Below are positions 24,089 through 36,268 of a stretch of DNA of 64,000 bases, one piece after another. The position numbers were made by a program, and so were the translations under genes. This DNA is from Artocarpus heterophyllus (lineage: Eukaryota; Streptophyta; Magnoliopsida; Rosales; Moraceae), in assembly GCA_025403435.1 (NCBI GenBank), contig CM046332.1, positions 10,161,903 through 10,225,902 of the forward strand, given 5' to 3'. Numbering within the stretch: the first letter of the stretch is position 1; each line of letters begins with the position of its first letter. The notes below the pieces were generated by a model. The model was not told the DNA's origin. It ran no database searches and worked only from the letters and a program-made list of their open reading frames with translations.

Positions 24089-24716
24089 TCTTGAGGGTGA
24101 GTTCAACGTTGTCACCGAGGAGCGTTACCATGGGTGATCGACAAATAAGCTCGACAAAGCTAAAAAGAACTAATAACTGATCTTGATGGGCTCAGATAAG
24201 TTGTATGAGGTGCTTTTTAGGATCACTCGGGCCGCACCATAACTAGTTGCCACCTCAGATCAAGCACCAGCTTGGGTCGGATTCTTTTCACTTGTAAGTG
24301 GACTACTACTTGCCATCACTGATCAGTAGATGGCAGATAACTCACCGTCAAATGGGAAGCAATCCACCAATGGAGGGGCATGACACTTGTCCTTTGCCAC
24401 CTGACACGTCTTGATGTGACACTTGGGTCATGGGCAAAACCCACCTAACACCCTATCCAAGTGGTAGCCTATAAATAGGGTGCATTTATTACATCTAGAC
24501 ATAGATGCTTCTTCCCACTTAACAAGCTCCCGTTCTCTACTGAACAACTCTTGCCTTGAGCATTGGAGATCCCTTGTCTATTGACTGACTTGTCCTTTTC
24601 TTGCCTCCGATGCGTCTTTCCTCTTGTAGCAGGTCCACCCGATCATGCAGAGACGAGCAGGAGAAAAGCTGACCACCGTGCGCAGCCGCACATAGTGTTG
24701 ATCCGACGCCGAACTC
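24089..24716 (+). repeat. 3' LTR of the Tat element, right end lost
   Basis: Aligns throughout with the LTR piece at 52443-52951 (shared blocks include GATGTGACAC, CCTATAAATAGG, TTGTCTATTGACT). The first bases are TCTTGAGGGTGAG against TGTTGAGGGTGAG in the other copy, so the terminal TG has mutated. TATAAATAG at about 24470 is the likely promoter TATA. Similarity gives way to a copia LTR near 24717. Confidence 0.75.
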
Positions 24717-25998
24717 AGGTAAGCATCAATAGGTGAGATAATGGAATGTAAGAGAAAAATAATCAAGAAGGTAAGACAGAACTTGTCATTAAGTTGATTA
24801 TGCATAATCCTATGTGGATATGATACATTATGATGTGTTATGGAGACTTAGCTATACGGGCTTCATAATTTTAAATAGTTCGAGAGTGCAGCTCTAAGCT
24901 TTTAGTGGAGTAGCGTTGGAGTTGATAATTATGAAATGTATATCTGGGATATTGGGTTTCATAATTATCGAGAGCTTGAACTATATAGGTCCATCAAGTC
25001 CCCTTTGCTGGCTCATAAAAGTCTTGTAACGATAAGGTATGCTTTTTTAATAATTGGTGACTTGTGTCAAATTATCAGATTGGTTAAAATTCGATTGGAT
25101 CAAATAATTCATATATGTTTATTGGTTAAATTAATTTTGTGAATAAATTAATTTAAGATAAACTGTTGAATTATGAAGATCAGATAATTCATGTCTATTT
25201 ATCGGTTGGATTAATTTTGAATAAATTAATTCAAGACAAACTTGTTGAATTATCAGGCATATTTATTTTCTTAGAGATTATCTAGATATGACTGTTTTAA
25301 TCAAATAACTTCTCTATTGGGTTATTTGAATTAAAACTGAGGCTTTATCCCAAGAATCTCGGGTATGAAATAAAGATTCATAGGGATCATTTATTGAAAG
25401 TTCGGTAGGCCGATCTTTAAGTTTGACCTGCCAATGGAGCAAGTTCAGCAAGCGGATCTAGAAGTTTAGCCTACCAACTTTGTGTTAAAAAGATCATGCG
25501 TTTTCACATGGATTTTATCACATATTGATCTAGATTTGATTTCGATTCGAATTTTAGAGGCCTTATATGATAAGGACTGACTCCTGGGCCCAGCCTCTAA
25601 AAAAAGGGGAGTGAGACTCATTGTTATTTATATCAATTGAGAAACCTAGAGTGAGACTCTGCTAGTGAGACTTTGCGACTCCGTGGAGAGCTATTGTTCA
25701 TAAATCACAAACTATAGCTTTGGGTTTTTTCTCAATTGGTTAGAATGAGAGTCACTTGGTGGAAGAGCTGTACGAGTGTGCCTATGCACATTGGTCATGG
25801 ATAGAGAATAACAAAGAAGGCTAGTTGGTTGAGGTCCTTCTAGAATGCGCATCTCTTCACAGATTGCCGGAGCTTTTTTGCATTTACGAGGTTAGTAAGA
25901 TCCGATTAATTTATGCATATAGTGTGTCTAACTTGTGTTTTGGAAAATCCTTTGATATAAAAAAATTTAAAATTTCACTGCGTACTATTTTTCCAACA
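24717..25998 (+). repeat. Copia 5' LTR remnant (first ~740 bp missing)
   Basis: Aligns with the right two-thirds of the LTRs at 28656, 36269, 40300 and 55634, ending in TTTCCAACA just before a primer-binding site. The left part was lost at the junction with the Tat LTR. Confidence 0.85.
25403..25476 (+). repeat. Palindromic motif array, outer copia 5' LTR
   Basis: Four copies start at 25403 (CGGTAGGCCG), 25424 (TGACCTGCCA), 25446 (CAGCAAGCGG) and 25467 (TAGCCTACCA), steps 21, 22 and 21 bp, with orientations alternating forward, reverse, forward, reverse. The same positions and alternation recur at 57061-57134. Confidence 0.75.
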
Positions 25999-26000
25999 AT

Positions 26001-26013
26001 TGGTATCAAAGCC
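26001..26013 (+). other. Primer-binding site, outer copia
   Basis: TGGTATCAAAGCC, one mismatch from the initiator-Met tRNA complement, two bases after the LTR end. Confidence 0.85.
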
Positions 26014-27698
26014 ACGATTTTAACATAAATTTGTAAGTTTGTGATCATGCCATACGTATAAATTATGTGACATTAATCTTTCCAATGCTTGAATTTAATT
26101 TTATAGAGAGTTGATACTCTATGTTTCTATATATTTATTTATGTTTTCATGGATTATATGGTGAATGTTTATTAATTAATTATGGTTGATTAAATTATTA
26201 TTTAATTATTAATTAATTAATTAATTTATGCCAGTTATGGTTCCTTAGAGGTTAAAATGTGTATCTAAGTTTTTCATGGAATTCGATGGCGGACTATCAT
26301 CTTTGTCTAGGAATTATTATTTAATTTTAAATTTATAGGAATTTCGTAACTAAATAATTATTCAGAGAGACGAATCTAAAAGATGGATGATAGCATTCCT
26401 ATGTATTTCCTAAGTCTCTAATTTTATGTTTTTGAATTATTGAAAATAAAATTGATAAATTGCATTAAAAACTGTATTTTTTAAAAATTGCAGTTTGTGC
26501 TCGATCAGCATGCCAAATCATCCGGTCCGGTAGGCCGATGGTTACAGATCAGTGGGCTGGACTTTAGGTTTGGTAGGCCGTTAGTAGGGTAGAAATCTGA
26601 TGGCTCTAATGGGTGGCTGAACTTTTGAGTTCGACAGGCCAAACTATCATGACCGGCAAGCCAACCTGAAAAGATCAACAGGTTGGAGCGTCTTGACCGG
26701 TAAGCCGATCATACTAATCAGCACACCGGCAAAGAGCTATGATTTTTCAAAAAAGGTGAGTTTTTAGATGTAGTTTTGATTTTATTTTTGAGGCAATTTT
26801 GAGAAGCATTAAATTTGGATATGACAAGAAATATAGAGTATTCGATCTATGTGGGATTGAAGACTTGAAGATGGATAGTACACGAAGAAGGATACAACTT
26901 GAAGATTCAAGGATGAAGAATTGATAATATATTTCAATTATTCTCTTGTAATCTTTGTTTTCTTTTCTCTAGAATGGAACCATAATATTACAGTTATTTA
27001 TTTTTATTTTGCTTGTAGCTTTGCATGATTACTTTGCTTGTCTGCATTATAATATGATTTGTCATGTATATTGATAACACGCCATATAGAATAAGGAGTG
27101 CCGCTCATAAAAATTGATTCATGCATGTTTATCAAAATAAAACCTTGATTTCAAAAGAATGAGCAGGAGAAGGTTTTCGAAGAGAGGACCTACGGCCTTC
27201 ATCATTGATCCATAGGTAGCACATGGTGGTTTCGACCCCTAGGAAGGGACTTCATCATGACCAAGTTAGATCTTCGAGAGGATAAGGTGTTTTAGCATGA
27301 TTTATCGCTACACAACCCTAGGTGGTGATTATAAATCATGGATAAAAATATTAAAATGATGGTTATATACTCATGTTAATTTTATTATTAACCTCTCCTA
27401 GGAGCTTTGTCAAAAAAATTGATGGCCAAAGAAACAATTATTAATATATGCTGGATCATACAGGTCCTGCATGACATATATTAATCAAGAGGGGATCCGT
27501 GTTTTTGATTGAATGTGGCAAAAATCCCCTAGGAGCTTATTGAATTATGAGTTGGGAATTATCATTGTAAGGTTGTGATATTTTCAAGCTTTTGACGCAT
27601 AAACACGTTTGTTTGTTTTACATGATTGTATTATCTGACTAAATTATTATTATATATTTGCTTTTGTTTGGTATATGATTCTTTATTGTAGATTACAA
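26014..27698 (+). other. Long noncoding leader of the outer copia element
   Basis: About 1.7 kb between primer-binding site and gag, colinear with 30658-32297 in the inner element. No coding frame. It contains a palindromic array at 26528-26707 and AT-rich TTAATTAATTA stretches near 26200. Confidence 0.75.
26528..26707 (+). repeat. Palindromic motif array in the outer copia leader
   Basis: Copies or decayed copies start at 26528, 26550, 26571, 26610, 26632, 26654, 26676 and 26698: steps 22, 21, 39, 22, 22, 22 and 22 bp. The best are CGGTAGGCCG, CGACAGGCCA and CGGCAAGCCA. The 39-bp gap sits at the same place as in the inner element's leader. Confidence 0.75.
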
Positions 27699-28655
27699 AC
27701 GTCTGAAAATGCTTTATCTCCAAACCCTACTGGGGAATCCACTAATGAGTAAATCCAAGCGTATCATTGCTGGATAGATGCTAATGATCAAGTCAGCTAT
27801 TATGTTATGGCTAGCATGAATAATATGCTATAGTTTCAACATGAAGATTATAAGATTGCTAAGTAGATCTTGAATAATCTTGAAGACATGTTTGGAGGCC
27901 AGGCCCTAACAAAATGGTAAGGGGCACTTCAAAAACTTCTAAACTACAAGCAAAGACTGGGGACATCTGTGAAGAAGCATATGATGTTGGTCATGGGCTA
28001 CCTTACTATGGTTTTTTGGACTTTGTCAAAGGAGTTCGTCCCATTTAGAGCTTATTTTAGAAATATGCAGGATATGACCTTAACAGAGTTGATAAAGCAA
28101 TTACAGGAGTTCAAAAATTTGATCAGGGAAACTCCTGCTAGTAGAGATGTTAACTTGGTAGGTGCATCCAGTTCCGATCCTAATCTAAGGAATGGAAGGA
28201 AGCAAAAGGCTAAGAATGGAAAGGTTGGGCACATAAAGAAGAATTGCAAGAACTTCCTTTCCAAAGGAGGTAGGTGTAATCTTCTAAAAACTTGTTTAAT
28301 TAAAGAATTAGGTGACGCATAGGTCATAGATTCTAGAGCAACTAATCTGTTTGTATTTTTCTAGAGGGATTCTAGGAAACGAGAAGTTTACTTTGTGAAA
28401 ACTTCACATTTCAGGTAGGTGATAGATCCTTGGTGTTGGCTAAAGCAGTTGGAGATGTCCATCTTTATTTTGATAATTATATGAGTTTAGTTTTGCGAGA
28501 TTGTTTTTATGTTCCTAAACCTAAAAGGAAGTTGATATCTATAACTTGTTTATTTAAAAATTACTATTCGGTTTCTTTTAATAACAAAGTAGTGATTCAT
28601 AAAAATAAATCTTTTATCTGTGATGGATGGATGCAAAACAACCTATATTTTATCA
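27699..28655 (+). pseudogene. Outer copia gag and early pol, pseudogene
   Basis: Colinear with the inner element's gag. The start codon is ACG where the inner copy has ATG (32298), and about 120 bp encoding the gag N-terminus after LSS are missing. A capsid part (27969-28322), a broken zinc knuckle and the protease/integrase boundary remain. The frame ends at MQNNLYFI where the inner copia was inserted; it resumes at 38305. Confidence 0.82.
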
Positions 28656-30642
28656 TGTTAGACATGTATGCCCTAAGGAGTAAAAATGTAATATGTTTTT
28701 GGAGACATTTTTTATCAATAAAGAATTTATTCATTTATATATAACAAATCTTGTCCTCTTTACGTTCATATTTATTGAATGTATGATAAGCAAACAGTAG
28801 TCTAAGACTGTCAGTCTAAACCTTAAGAATTGGGCATATGATGGACTAATTATGCGGAAGACACGATTCTTAAGGTGACGGTCTAAAACATATGATCTGC
28901 AATCAAGGGAATAAAGCTGGGCGCTTTATTCATGTAAAGATTGTTATGTTATCTATATCCCTTTTGGGAGATGGTTTGTCTTGACCATCGGAGTTGGACT
29001 CCGTGAATAGAAACATTGATGCTTTGTCATAGGTGACAATTTATTGGATCGGGACATAAAGTGAATTGATTTGGATTAATAATTCTGTCTTGGCAAATCG
29101 ATTCACTTTAGACAATCACTTGTATTGCATCTTAATCCTAAGATGAATAGTGGGCCTGTTGTCTCGACTTGTGCCTTTTGATGTGCCAATGGCTGACTCC
29201 CACATCTCAATAGTGGTATGCATGCCGTTACGTTGGAGGCATGACTCTTAATAGCGTAGACTTGTTGTTCATAGATATGGAATCCATAGCTCCTCTTTAG
29301 GAGTAATGATATCCTCTTATATGGGTTGTCCTGTAATTGGAAAACTGGAGCGCTCAACCATTTAGATACATAGGTGTAACCGAATGGTATACTATCTTTG
29401 GATGGTAAGTTTTCTAATGGTGAGACAATGGAACGTGAGATAAAAATAATCGGGAAGGTAAGACAGAACTTGTCCTTAAGCTGATTATGGATTATCATAT
29501 GGGGATACGATACACTTTGATATGTCATGGAGACTTAGCTACACGAGCTTCGTAATTCTATGAAGTTCGAGAGTGCAGCTCCAAGCTTTTAGTGGAGTAG
29601 CGTTGGAGTTGATAATTGTGAAATGTATATCTGGGATATTGGGTTTCATAATTATCATGAGCTTAAACTTTATAGGTCCTTTTTCGTCCCCTTTGCTAGC
29701 TCACAAAATCCTGTAACGACACGGCATGCATTTCCAAAAATTGGTGACTTATGTCGGATTTATCGGATTGGTTTAAAATTTGTAAGAATCAAATAATTCA
29801 TGTTTGTTTATTGGTTGAATTAATTTTGTAATAAAATTAATTTAAGATAAACTTGTTGAATTATTGGATCAGATAATTCTTGTCTGTTTATCGGTTGATT
29901 TAATTTTGGATAAATTAGATCAAGATAAACTTGTAGAATTATTGTGAATTGATTTATTTTCTTAGAGATTATCTTGATAAAGTTTGTTTTGGTCAGATAT
30001 CTTCTCGATTGGGTTATTTGAATCAAAACTGAGACTTTATCCTTTAGAATCTCGGGTGAAAAATAAATGATTCGGGAAATTTTTTCTCGGGAGTTCAGCC
30101 TGTCGATCAGGCTGTTCGGCCTGCTGATCAGCAGGAGATAAGATTACGCGTTTTCAATCGGATCTTATCAGATATTGATCCGAACTTGATTCTGTTTCAA
30201 GTTTTTGAGGCCTAATCTGATAAGGACTGACCCTAGGACCAATGGCTATATAAAAGGAGTGAGTCTCATGATTTACTTAGATAAATTGAGAGATTAAGAG
30301 TGATACTCTTCTAGTGAGCATCTGAAAAACTCCCTGAGAACTTTTGTTCACAAATCACGAACACTAGCTTTGGGTTCTCTCTCTTGGTTGGAAGGAGAGT
30401 CATCGGTGGAAGAGCTGTACGTGTGAGCCCACACTCACTCCAGTTGTGGATAGAGAATAGCAAAGAAGACCAGTTGGTTGAGGCTTTCCTGGAACGTTAC
30501 TTCTCTTCACAGGCTGCGGAGGTTCTTCACACAAAGGTTAGTAAGATCTGTCTAATTTATACATATAACATGTCAAACTTGTGTTTTAGAAATTACTCTG
30601 ATGAAAATATTTAAAATTCCACTACGTACCGTGTTTCCAACA
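28656..30642 (+). repeat. 5' LTR of the inner copia element
   Basis: Starts TGTTAGACATG, ends TTTCCAACA. GGCTATATAAAAGGAG (about 30245-30260) is a good TATA region. A shortened palindromic array has two copies at 30096 and 30117 (21 bp apart); the 3' LTR has four. Confidence 0.92.
30096..30126 (-). repeat. Palindromic motif pair, inner copia 5' LTR
   Basis: Reverse-form copies start at 30096 (CAGCCTGTCG) and 30117 (CGGCCTGCTG). Two further units seen in the 3' LTR are missing or reduced here, explaining the 44-bp LTR length difference. Confidence 0.7.
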
Positions 30643-30644
30643 AT

Positions 30645-30657
30645 TGGTATCAGAGCC
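30645..30657 (+). other. Primer-binding site, inner copia
   Basis: TGGTATCAGAGCC, a perfect complement of the initiator-Met tRNA 3' end, two bases after the LTR. Confidence 0.92.
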
Positions 30658-32297
30658 ATGGTTTTTTACATAAATTTACAAGTTTGTGATCATGATATAT
30701 GCATAAATTATCTCTCCTATGCTTGAATTGAATTTTATAGAGAAATGGCACTCTAGGTTTCTATATAATATATATGTTGTCATGGATTATGTGGTGAATC
30801 TTTATTAATTAATTATGGTTGATTAAATTGTTGTTTAATTAATTATTAATTAATTAACACCGGTTATGGTTCCTTAGAGGTTAGAATGTGTATCTAAGTT
30901 TTTCATGTAATTAGATGACGGACTATTATCTCCGTCTAGGAATTGTTATTTAATTTTAAATTTGCAAGAATTTTTATAATTAAATAATTATTCGAAGAAG
31001 ACAGATCTATAAGACGGATCTAGAAGAATGATGATGGCGCCCCAAAGTATTTCCTGAGTCTCTAATTTTATGTTTTTGAATTGTTGACAATAAAATTGAT
31101 AAATTGAATTAAAGTTGTATTTTTTGGAATAATTTTTCCTGCTCGATTGGCATGCCGAATGTCACAGTTCGACAGGCCGATGGTCACAGATCGACAGACC
31201 GGACGTGTGGTCTGACAGGCCGACAGTGGGGCAGAAATTGGGGTGCTCTGCCGGTAGGCCGAACTTTCAGTTCGGTAGGCCGAACCTTCATGACCGGCAA
31301 GCCGATCACCCAGATCGGCTTGCTGACCGAGAGCTGCCAAGTGTCCAGAAAAGGTGCAATTTTTTCGATGCAGTTTTAAATTTTTTTTTTAGACAATTCT
31401 AAGAAACATTAAATTTGGATATGACCAGAAATATGAAGTTTTTTGATTCATAACGAGATTGAAGACTTGCAGATGGGTATTGCATGAAGAAGGATACAGT
31501 TTGAGGATTCAAGGATGAAGAATCGATAAATGTCTCGATTATTCTCTTGTAATCTTCATTTTTCTACTCTCTAGGGTAGAACCATAATATTACAGTTATT
31601 ATTATTTTGCTTGTAACTTTGTTTGATTGCTTTGCTTGTCTGCATTATAATATGATTTACCATGTATATTGATAACATGTCATATATGATAGGGAGTGCT
31701 GCTCATATTAAAATTGTTCATGCATAATTTTAAAATAAAACCTTGACTTCAAAAGATTGAGTGGGAGAAGGTTTTCGAAGAGAAGACCTAAGGCCTCCAT
31801 CGTTGGTCCATAGGAAGAACATAGTGGTCCCGACCCCTAGGAAGGGATTTCTATCATGCACCAGATTGGATCTCTGAAAGGATAAGGTATTTTAGTGTGA
31901 TTTATGGTTGCACACCCCTAGGTGGTGATTATAAATCATGGATAAAATATTGAAACAATGGTTATACACTCACATTAATTTTATTATTAACCTCCCTTAG
32001 GAGCCCTGTTAATAAAATTAATGGCCAAAGAAACGATTATTAGTATATGCTAGATCATACGGGTCCTGGATGGCATATCTTAATCAGGAGGGGATCCATG
32101 TTCCTGATTGAATTTGGCATGACTGCCCTAGGAGCTTGTTGAATTCTGAGTTGGGAATTATCGTTGTAAGGTTGTGATATTTTCAAGGTTTTGACACATA
32201 AACACATTTGTATGGTTTTACATGATTGTGTTATCTTACTAAATTATTATATATGTTTGCTTATGTTTGGTATATGATTCTTTATTGTAGATTGAAA
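30658..32297 (+). other. Long noncoding leader of the inner copia element
   Basis: About 1.64 kb without a coding frame, unusually long for a copia leader. It contains the 8-copy palindromic array at 31148-31325 and is conserved in layout with 26014-27698 and 42318-43718. Confidence 0.8.
31148..31325 (+). repeat. Palindromic motif array in the inner copia leader, 8 copies
   Basis: Copies start at 31148, 31170, 31192, 31213, 31252, 31273, 31295 and 31316: steps 22, 22, 21, 39, 21, 22 and 21 bp. Forms include CGACAGGCCG, CGGTAGGCCG and CGGCAAGCCG; the last copy is in the reverse form. Confidence 0.85.
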
Positions 32298-35200
32298 ATG
32301 TCTAAAAACGCTTTATCATCAATACTTGACAAAAACCAATTAACCGGTGAGAATTATAACGATTGGAAACGGAACCTGGACATCGTCCTATCCTTTGAGA
32401 AACTGAAATATGTACTGACAACCCCTTGTCCTCCCGAGCCTACAGGAGACTCAAGTAATGAGCAATTCCAAGCATACGACCGCTGGAAAGATGCTAATGA
32501 TTAGGCCCGCTGTTATTTATGGCTAGCATGAACAACGTGCTGCAGGCTCAACATCAGGATTATGAGACTGCAAAGCAGATCTTGGATAATCTTGAAGATA
32601 TGCTCGGAGGCCAGGCCATAACAAAGCAGCAAGGGGCGCTTCAAAAACTCTTAAACTGTAGACAAAGACCGGGGACATCTGTAAAAGAGCACATGATGTT
32701 GGTCATGGGTTACCTCGCTGAGGCTCAAACCAATGGAGCTGACATCAATGCTGAAACTCAAATGACTATGGTCTTTGAGATTCTGTCTAAGGAATTTATA
32801 CCGTTTAGAGCTACTTATAATTTAAGTAATAGACGGGATATGACCTTGACAGAACTGATGAAACAGTTACAGGAGTTTGAACTACTGATCAGGGAGTCTC
32901 TTGCTGGTGGTGAGGCAAACATGGTAGCTGCTTCTGGTTCCAATCCTAACTCTAGGAATGGAAAGAAGCAATGAGCCAAAAACGGGAAGTCTTCTATTCC
33001 TGCTGCTACCAAGAGCAAGAAGAAGAAGAAGAAGAAGAAGAACCCAAAGAAGCTTAAGTGCTTCTTCTGTGGCAAGGTCGGGCATATAAAGAAGCATTGC
33101 AAAGACTTCCTTTCCAAGGGAGGTAGGTGTGATCTTCTATATTTAGAAACTTGTTTGGTTGAGGAATCCAGTGACATCTGGGTCATAGATACTGGTGCAA
33201 CTAATCATGTTTGTGTTTCTCTGCAGGGATTCAAAGAAACGAGAAGTCTACTACGCGAAGACTTAACGCTTTGGATGGGCGATGGATCCTTGGTCTCAGC
33301 AGAAGCAGTGGGAGATGTCCATCTTTACTTTGATAATTATAGGAATTTAATTTTGCAAGATTTTTTTTATGTTCCTAAATTTAAAAGGAATTTAATTTCT
33401 GTATCTTCTTTATTTAAAGACTCCTACATGGTATCTTTTAATGAAAAAGTGTTGATTCGTAAAAACAAATATTTTATCTGTTCTGGATGGATGCAAAATA
33501 ATCTATATTTTATCAAACCTAAGATGGACTTATTGCTTAATGCTGAGATAAATGATAATGACTCAAAAAGACTTAAAACTTCTCACTCTAATAAGACTTA
33601 TCTTTGGTATTTGTGCCTTGGCCATATTAACCTGAATAGGATTCAAAGGTTGGTAAGGGATGGACCTTTAAGTCACTTAAAGGTGGAATCCATACCTCAA
33701 TGAGAATCTTGTTTGGAGGGAAAAATAACCAAAAGACCATGCGGGTCTAAGGGCAATAGGGCCGAAGGGGTTCTAGAACTTGTGCATAGTGATGTTTGCG
33801 GACCGATGAACATCCGGGCACGAGGAGGGTATGAGTACTTTGTCACTTTTATTGACGATCACTAAAGATATGGGTATGTGTACCTGATGCACCACAAAAG
33901 CGAAACTTATGATAAGTTCAGGGAGTTTTGGGCTGAAGTGGAAAAGCAATTGGGTAGACCCATAAAGGCACTTTGATCTAATCGAGGTGGGGAATACCTT
34001 TCTGATGAGTTCTTGGGACACTTGTTAGAGAATGGGATTTTATCCCATTTGACTGCGCCAGGCACTCCGCAGCAGAATGGCGTAGCGGAGAGAAGGAATA
34101 GGACTTTGTTGGACATGATTAGGTCCATGATGAGTTATTCATCATTACGTTTATCCTTTTGGGGATATGCACTACAAATTGCATGTTATCTTTTGAACAA
34201 TGTGCCTTCAAAATCGGTCCCTAAAACTCCTCACGAGTTGTGGACAAGAAGGAAGACATCCTTAAACCATATTTGCATATGGGGATGTCCGGCTCATGTC
34301 CTATTAAGGATTCGAATAAGTTGGAAGCACGTTCGGAAGTTTGCAAGTTTGTAGGATTTCCAAAAGGGACTAAAGGGGGTTATTTTTATAACCCAAAGGA
34401 AAATAAAGTCGTGGTTTCAACTGATGCCACTTTCCTTGAGGAAAGTTACATGGACGACTTTAAAGCTCGAAGCAAAGTGGTGCTTGAGGAGTGAAGGGGT
34501 GATCCGTTCACTCCGGAGGTTCCAAACGAAACCATTTCGATCGGTGTAGAAAAACCAAACAAACATGAACAACAATCTCAGGGGCTTCGGCGTAGTGGGA
34601 GGATCGGGCGTCAACCTGAGAGGTATATGTTCAATGGGGAAGTCTTTTTCGGCTAAACCGGATGAACATGACAGGGATCCTTATACATACGCAGAAGCTA
34701 TGAAGGATGTTGATTCAAGACTCTGGACAGAGGCCATGAACATAGAGATGAAGTCTATGGAGACTAATCGGGTCTGAAGCTTGTGGATCTTCCTAAAGGG
34801 GTAAAACCCATAGGGTGTAAGTGGATTTACAAGAGGAAAAGAGGAGTGGATGGAAAGGTCGAAACCTTTAAGGCTAGACTGGTAGCTAAGGGTTATACGC
34901 AAAAGGAAGGAATCGATTATGAGGAAACCTTTTCGCCTGTAGCCATGCTTAAGTCCATCCGGATTCTCTTATCCATAGCTACCATTCTCGACTATGAGAT
35001 TTGGCAGATGGATGTCAAGACGGCTTTTTTGAATGGCTATCTTGATGAGTCCATTTATATGGAACAACCAAATGGGTTCAAGGTCGCGGGTCAAGAGGGT
35101 AAGGTTTGTAAGCTGCTGAAGTCAATTTATGGACTTAAGCAGGTTTCCTGTTCTTGGAACATAAGATTTGATTAAGTGATCAAGACTTATGGGTTCTCAC

Positions 35201-36254
35201 AAAATGTGGATGAACCATGTGTTTACAAACACATTAAGGATGGGAAGGTGATTTTTCTACTGCTCTATGTGGATGACATTCTGCTAATTGGCAATGACAT
35301 TGGGGCATTGTCATCGGTCAAATTATGGTTGACCAAGCAGTTTGACATGAAGGACTTGGGTGAGGCTAATTTTGTTCTCGGTATCCAGATCTTTCGGGAT
35401 AGGAAGAACAAAATGATAGCTTTGTCACAGGCCGACTACATAGATAAAATTCTTAGGAGGTTTGCAATGCAGGATTCCAAGAAAGGTAGGCAACCATCTA
35501 GGTCTAGAATTACTCTTTCTAAGAAAGATTCTCCTAAGTCTTATGAAGAAAGAGAATACATGAAGAAGGTGCCTTATGCTTTAGCAGTGGGTAGTCTCAT
35601 GTATGCCATGCTTTGCACACGACCGGATATTAGCTATGCGGTCGGGATTGTAAGCCTATTTCAGGCGGATCCAGGACTGAACCATTGGGTTGCAGTAAAG
35701 CATATTTTCAAGTACCTGAGAAGGACTCGAGGGTATATGCTTATGTATTCGGGTGAGGACTTAACTCCTCTAGGATACACTGATTCAGATTTTCAATCCT
35801 GTTTGGATTCTAGGAAATCGACTTCGGGGTTTGTGTTTACTCTGAGTGGCGGTGCCATCAGTTGGAGAAGTGCGAAGCAAGATTGCACTTCGGATTCAAC
35901 GATGGAGGCCGAGTATGTGGCGGCTAGTGATGCTTCGAAAGAAGTTGTGTGGCTCTGCAAGTTCCTTGGGGATCTTGAAGTAGTTCCTGGTATGGATAAA
36001 GCGGTGTCACTATACTATGATAACAGTGCGGCGGTAGCTAATGCTAAGGAACCAAGATTTCATAAGAAGACTAAGCATATTGATCGGAAGTATAATGTGA
36101 TAAGGACTTCGTTGAGGGCAGACATGTCACGGTGTGCAAGATCGCGTCAGAGGAAAATTTAGCTTATCCATTTACGAAGACACTTACTGGGAGAGTCTTC
36201 GAGAGGCATGTGGAAGCTATGGGGATGCGAAATTTGCTGCATTTACTCACTTAG
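32298..36254 (+). pseudogene. gag-pol pseudogene of the inner copia element
   Basis: Nearly whole polyprotein with scattered stops and a few frameshifts. Gag opens MSKNALSSILDKNQLTGENY at 32298 and breaks at a TAG (about 32502) followed by a frame change. Gag continues at 32519-32974, and after a Lys-rich run comes the knuckle CFFCGKVGHIKKHC (about 33058-33100). Protease has WVIDTGATNHV (about 33179). Integrase has its HHCC finger at 33600-33720 and core at 33780-34090, with damage at former catalytic positions. Reverse transcriptase has YVDD at 35266-35277. RNase H is about 35760-36120, and the frame ends at a TAG at 36252-36254 after a frameshift. Domain order protease-integrase-RT-RNase H defines Ty1/copia. 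RT/RNase H keeps a 328-codon open frame (35176-36162). Too damaged to act alone. Confidence 0.93.
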
Positions 36255-36256
36255 TG

Positions 36257-36268
36257 CAAGTGGGAGAT
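36257..36268 (+). other. Polypurine tract, inner copia
   Basis: CAAGTGGGAGAT directly before the 3' LTR. The equivalent in the outer element, CAAGTGGACGAT (55622-55633), has one purine lost. Confidence 0.85.

Larger units (their letters stand above)
12405..24716 (+). mobile_element. Decayed Tat-type Ty3/gypsy element, 5' truncated
   Basis: Ordered remnants of a large gypsy element: gag (12405-13060), protease (13330-13760), reverse transcriptase, two successive RNase H-like segments, integrase (to 17247), an antisense ORF (21121-23705, -), a purine-rich tract and a 3' LTR (24089-24716). Two RNase H-like segments after RT, and an antisense ORF between integrase and the 3' LTR, are traits described for the Tat lineage (Grande/Retand-like members). 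The 5' LTR and start of gag are missing, and the 3' LTR is cut by a copia LTR. A solo LTR (17559-20542) is inserted downstream of pol. Confidence 0.85.

Noticed and set aside
29103..29528. 141-codon - frame present in both inner copia LTRs (also 36715-37140)
   Set aside because: Open by chance on the antisense of the LTR and mutated in the other LTR copies; no known domain.
30645..30657. tRNA gene
   Set aside because: Only the 13-nt complement of a tRNA 3' end is present: a primer-binding site, not a tRNA.
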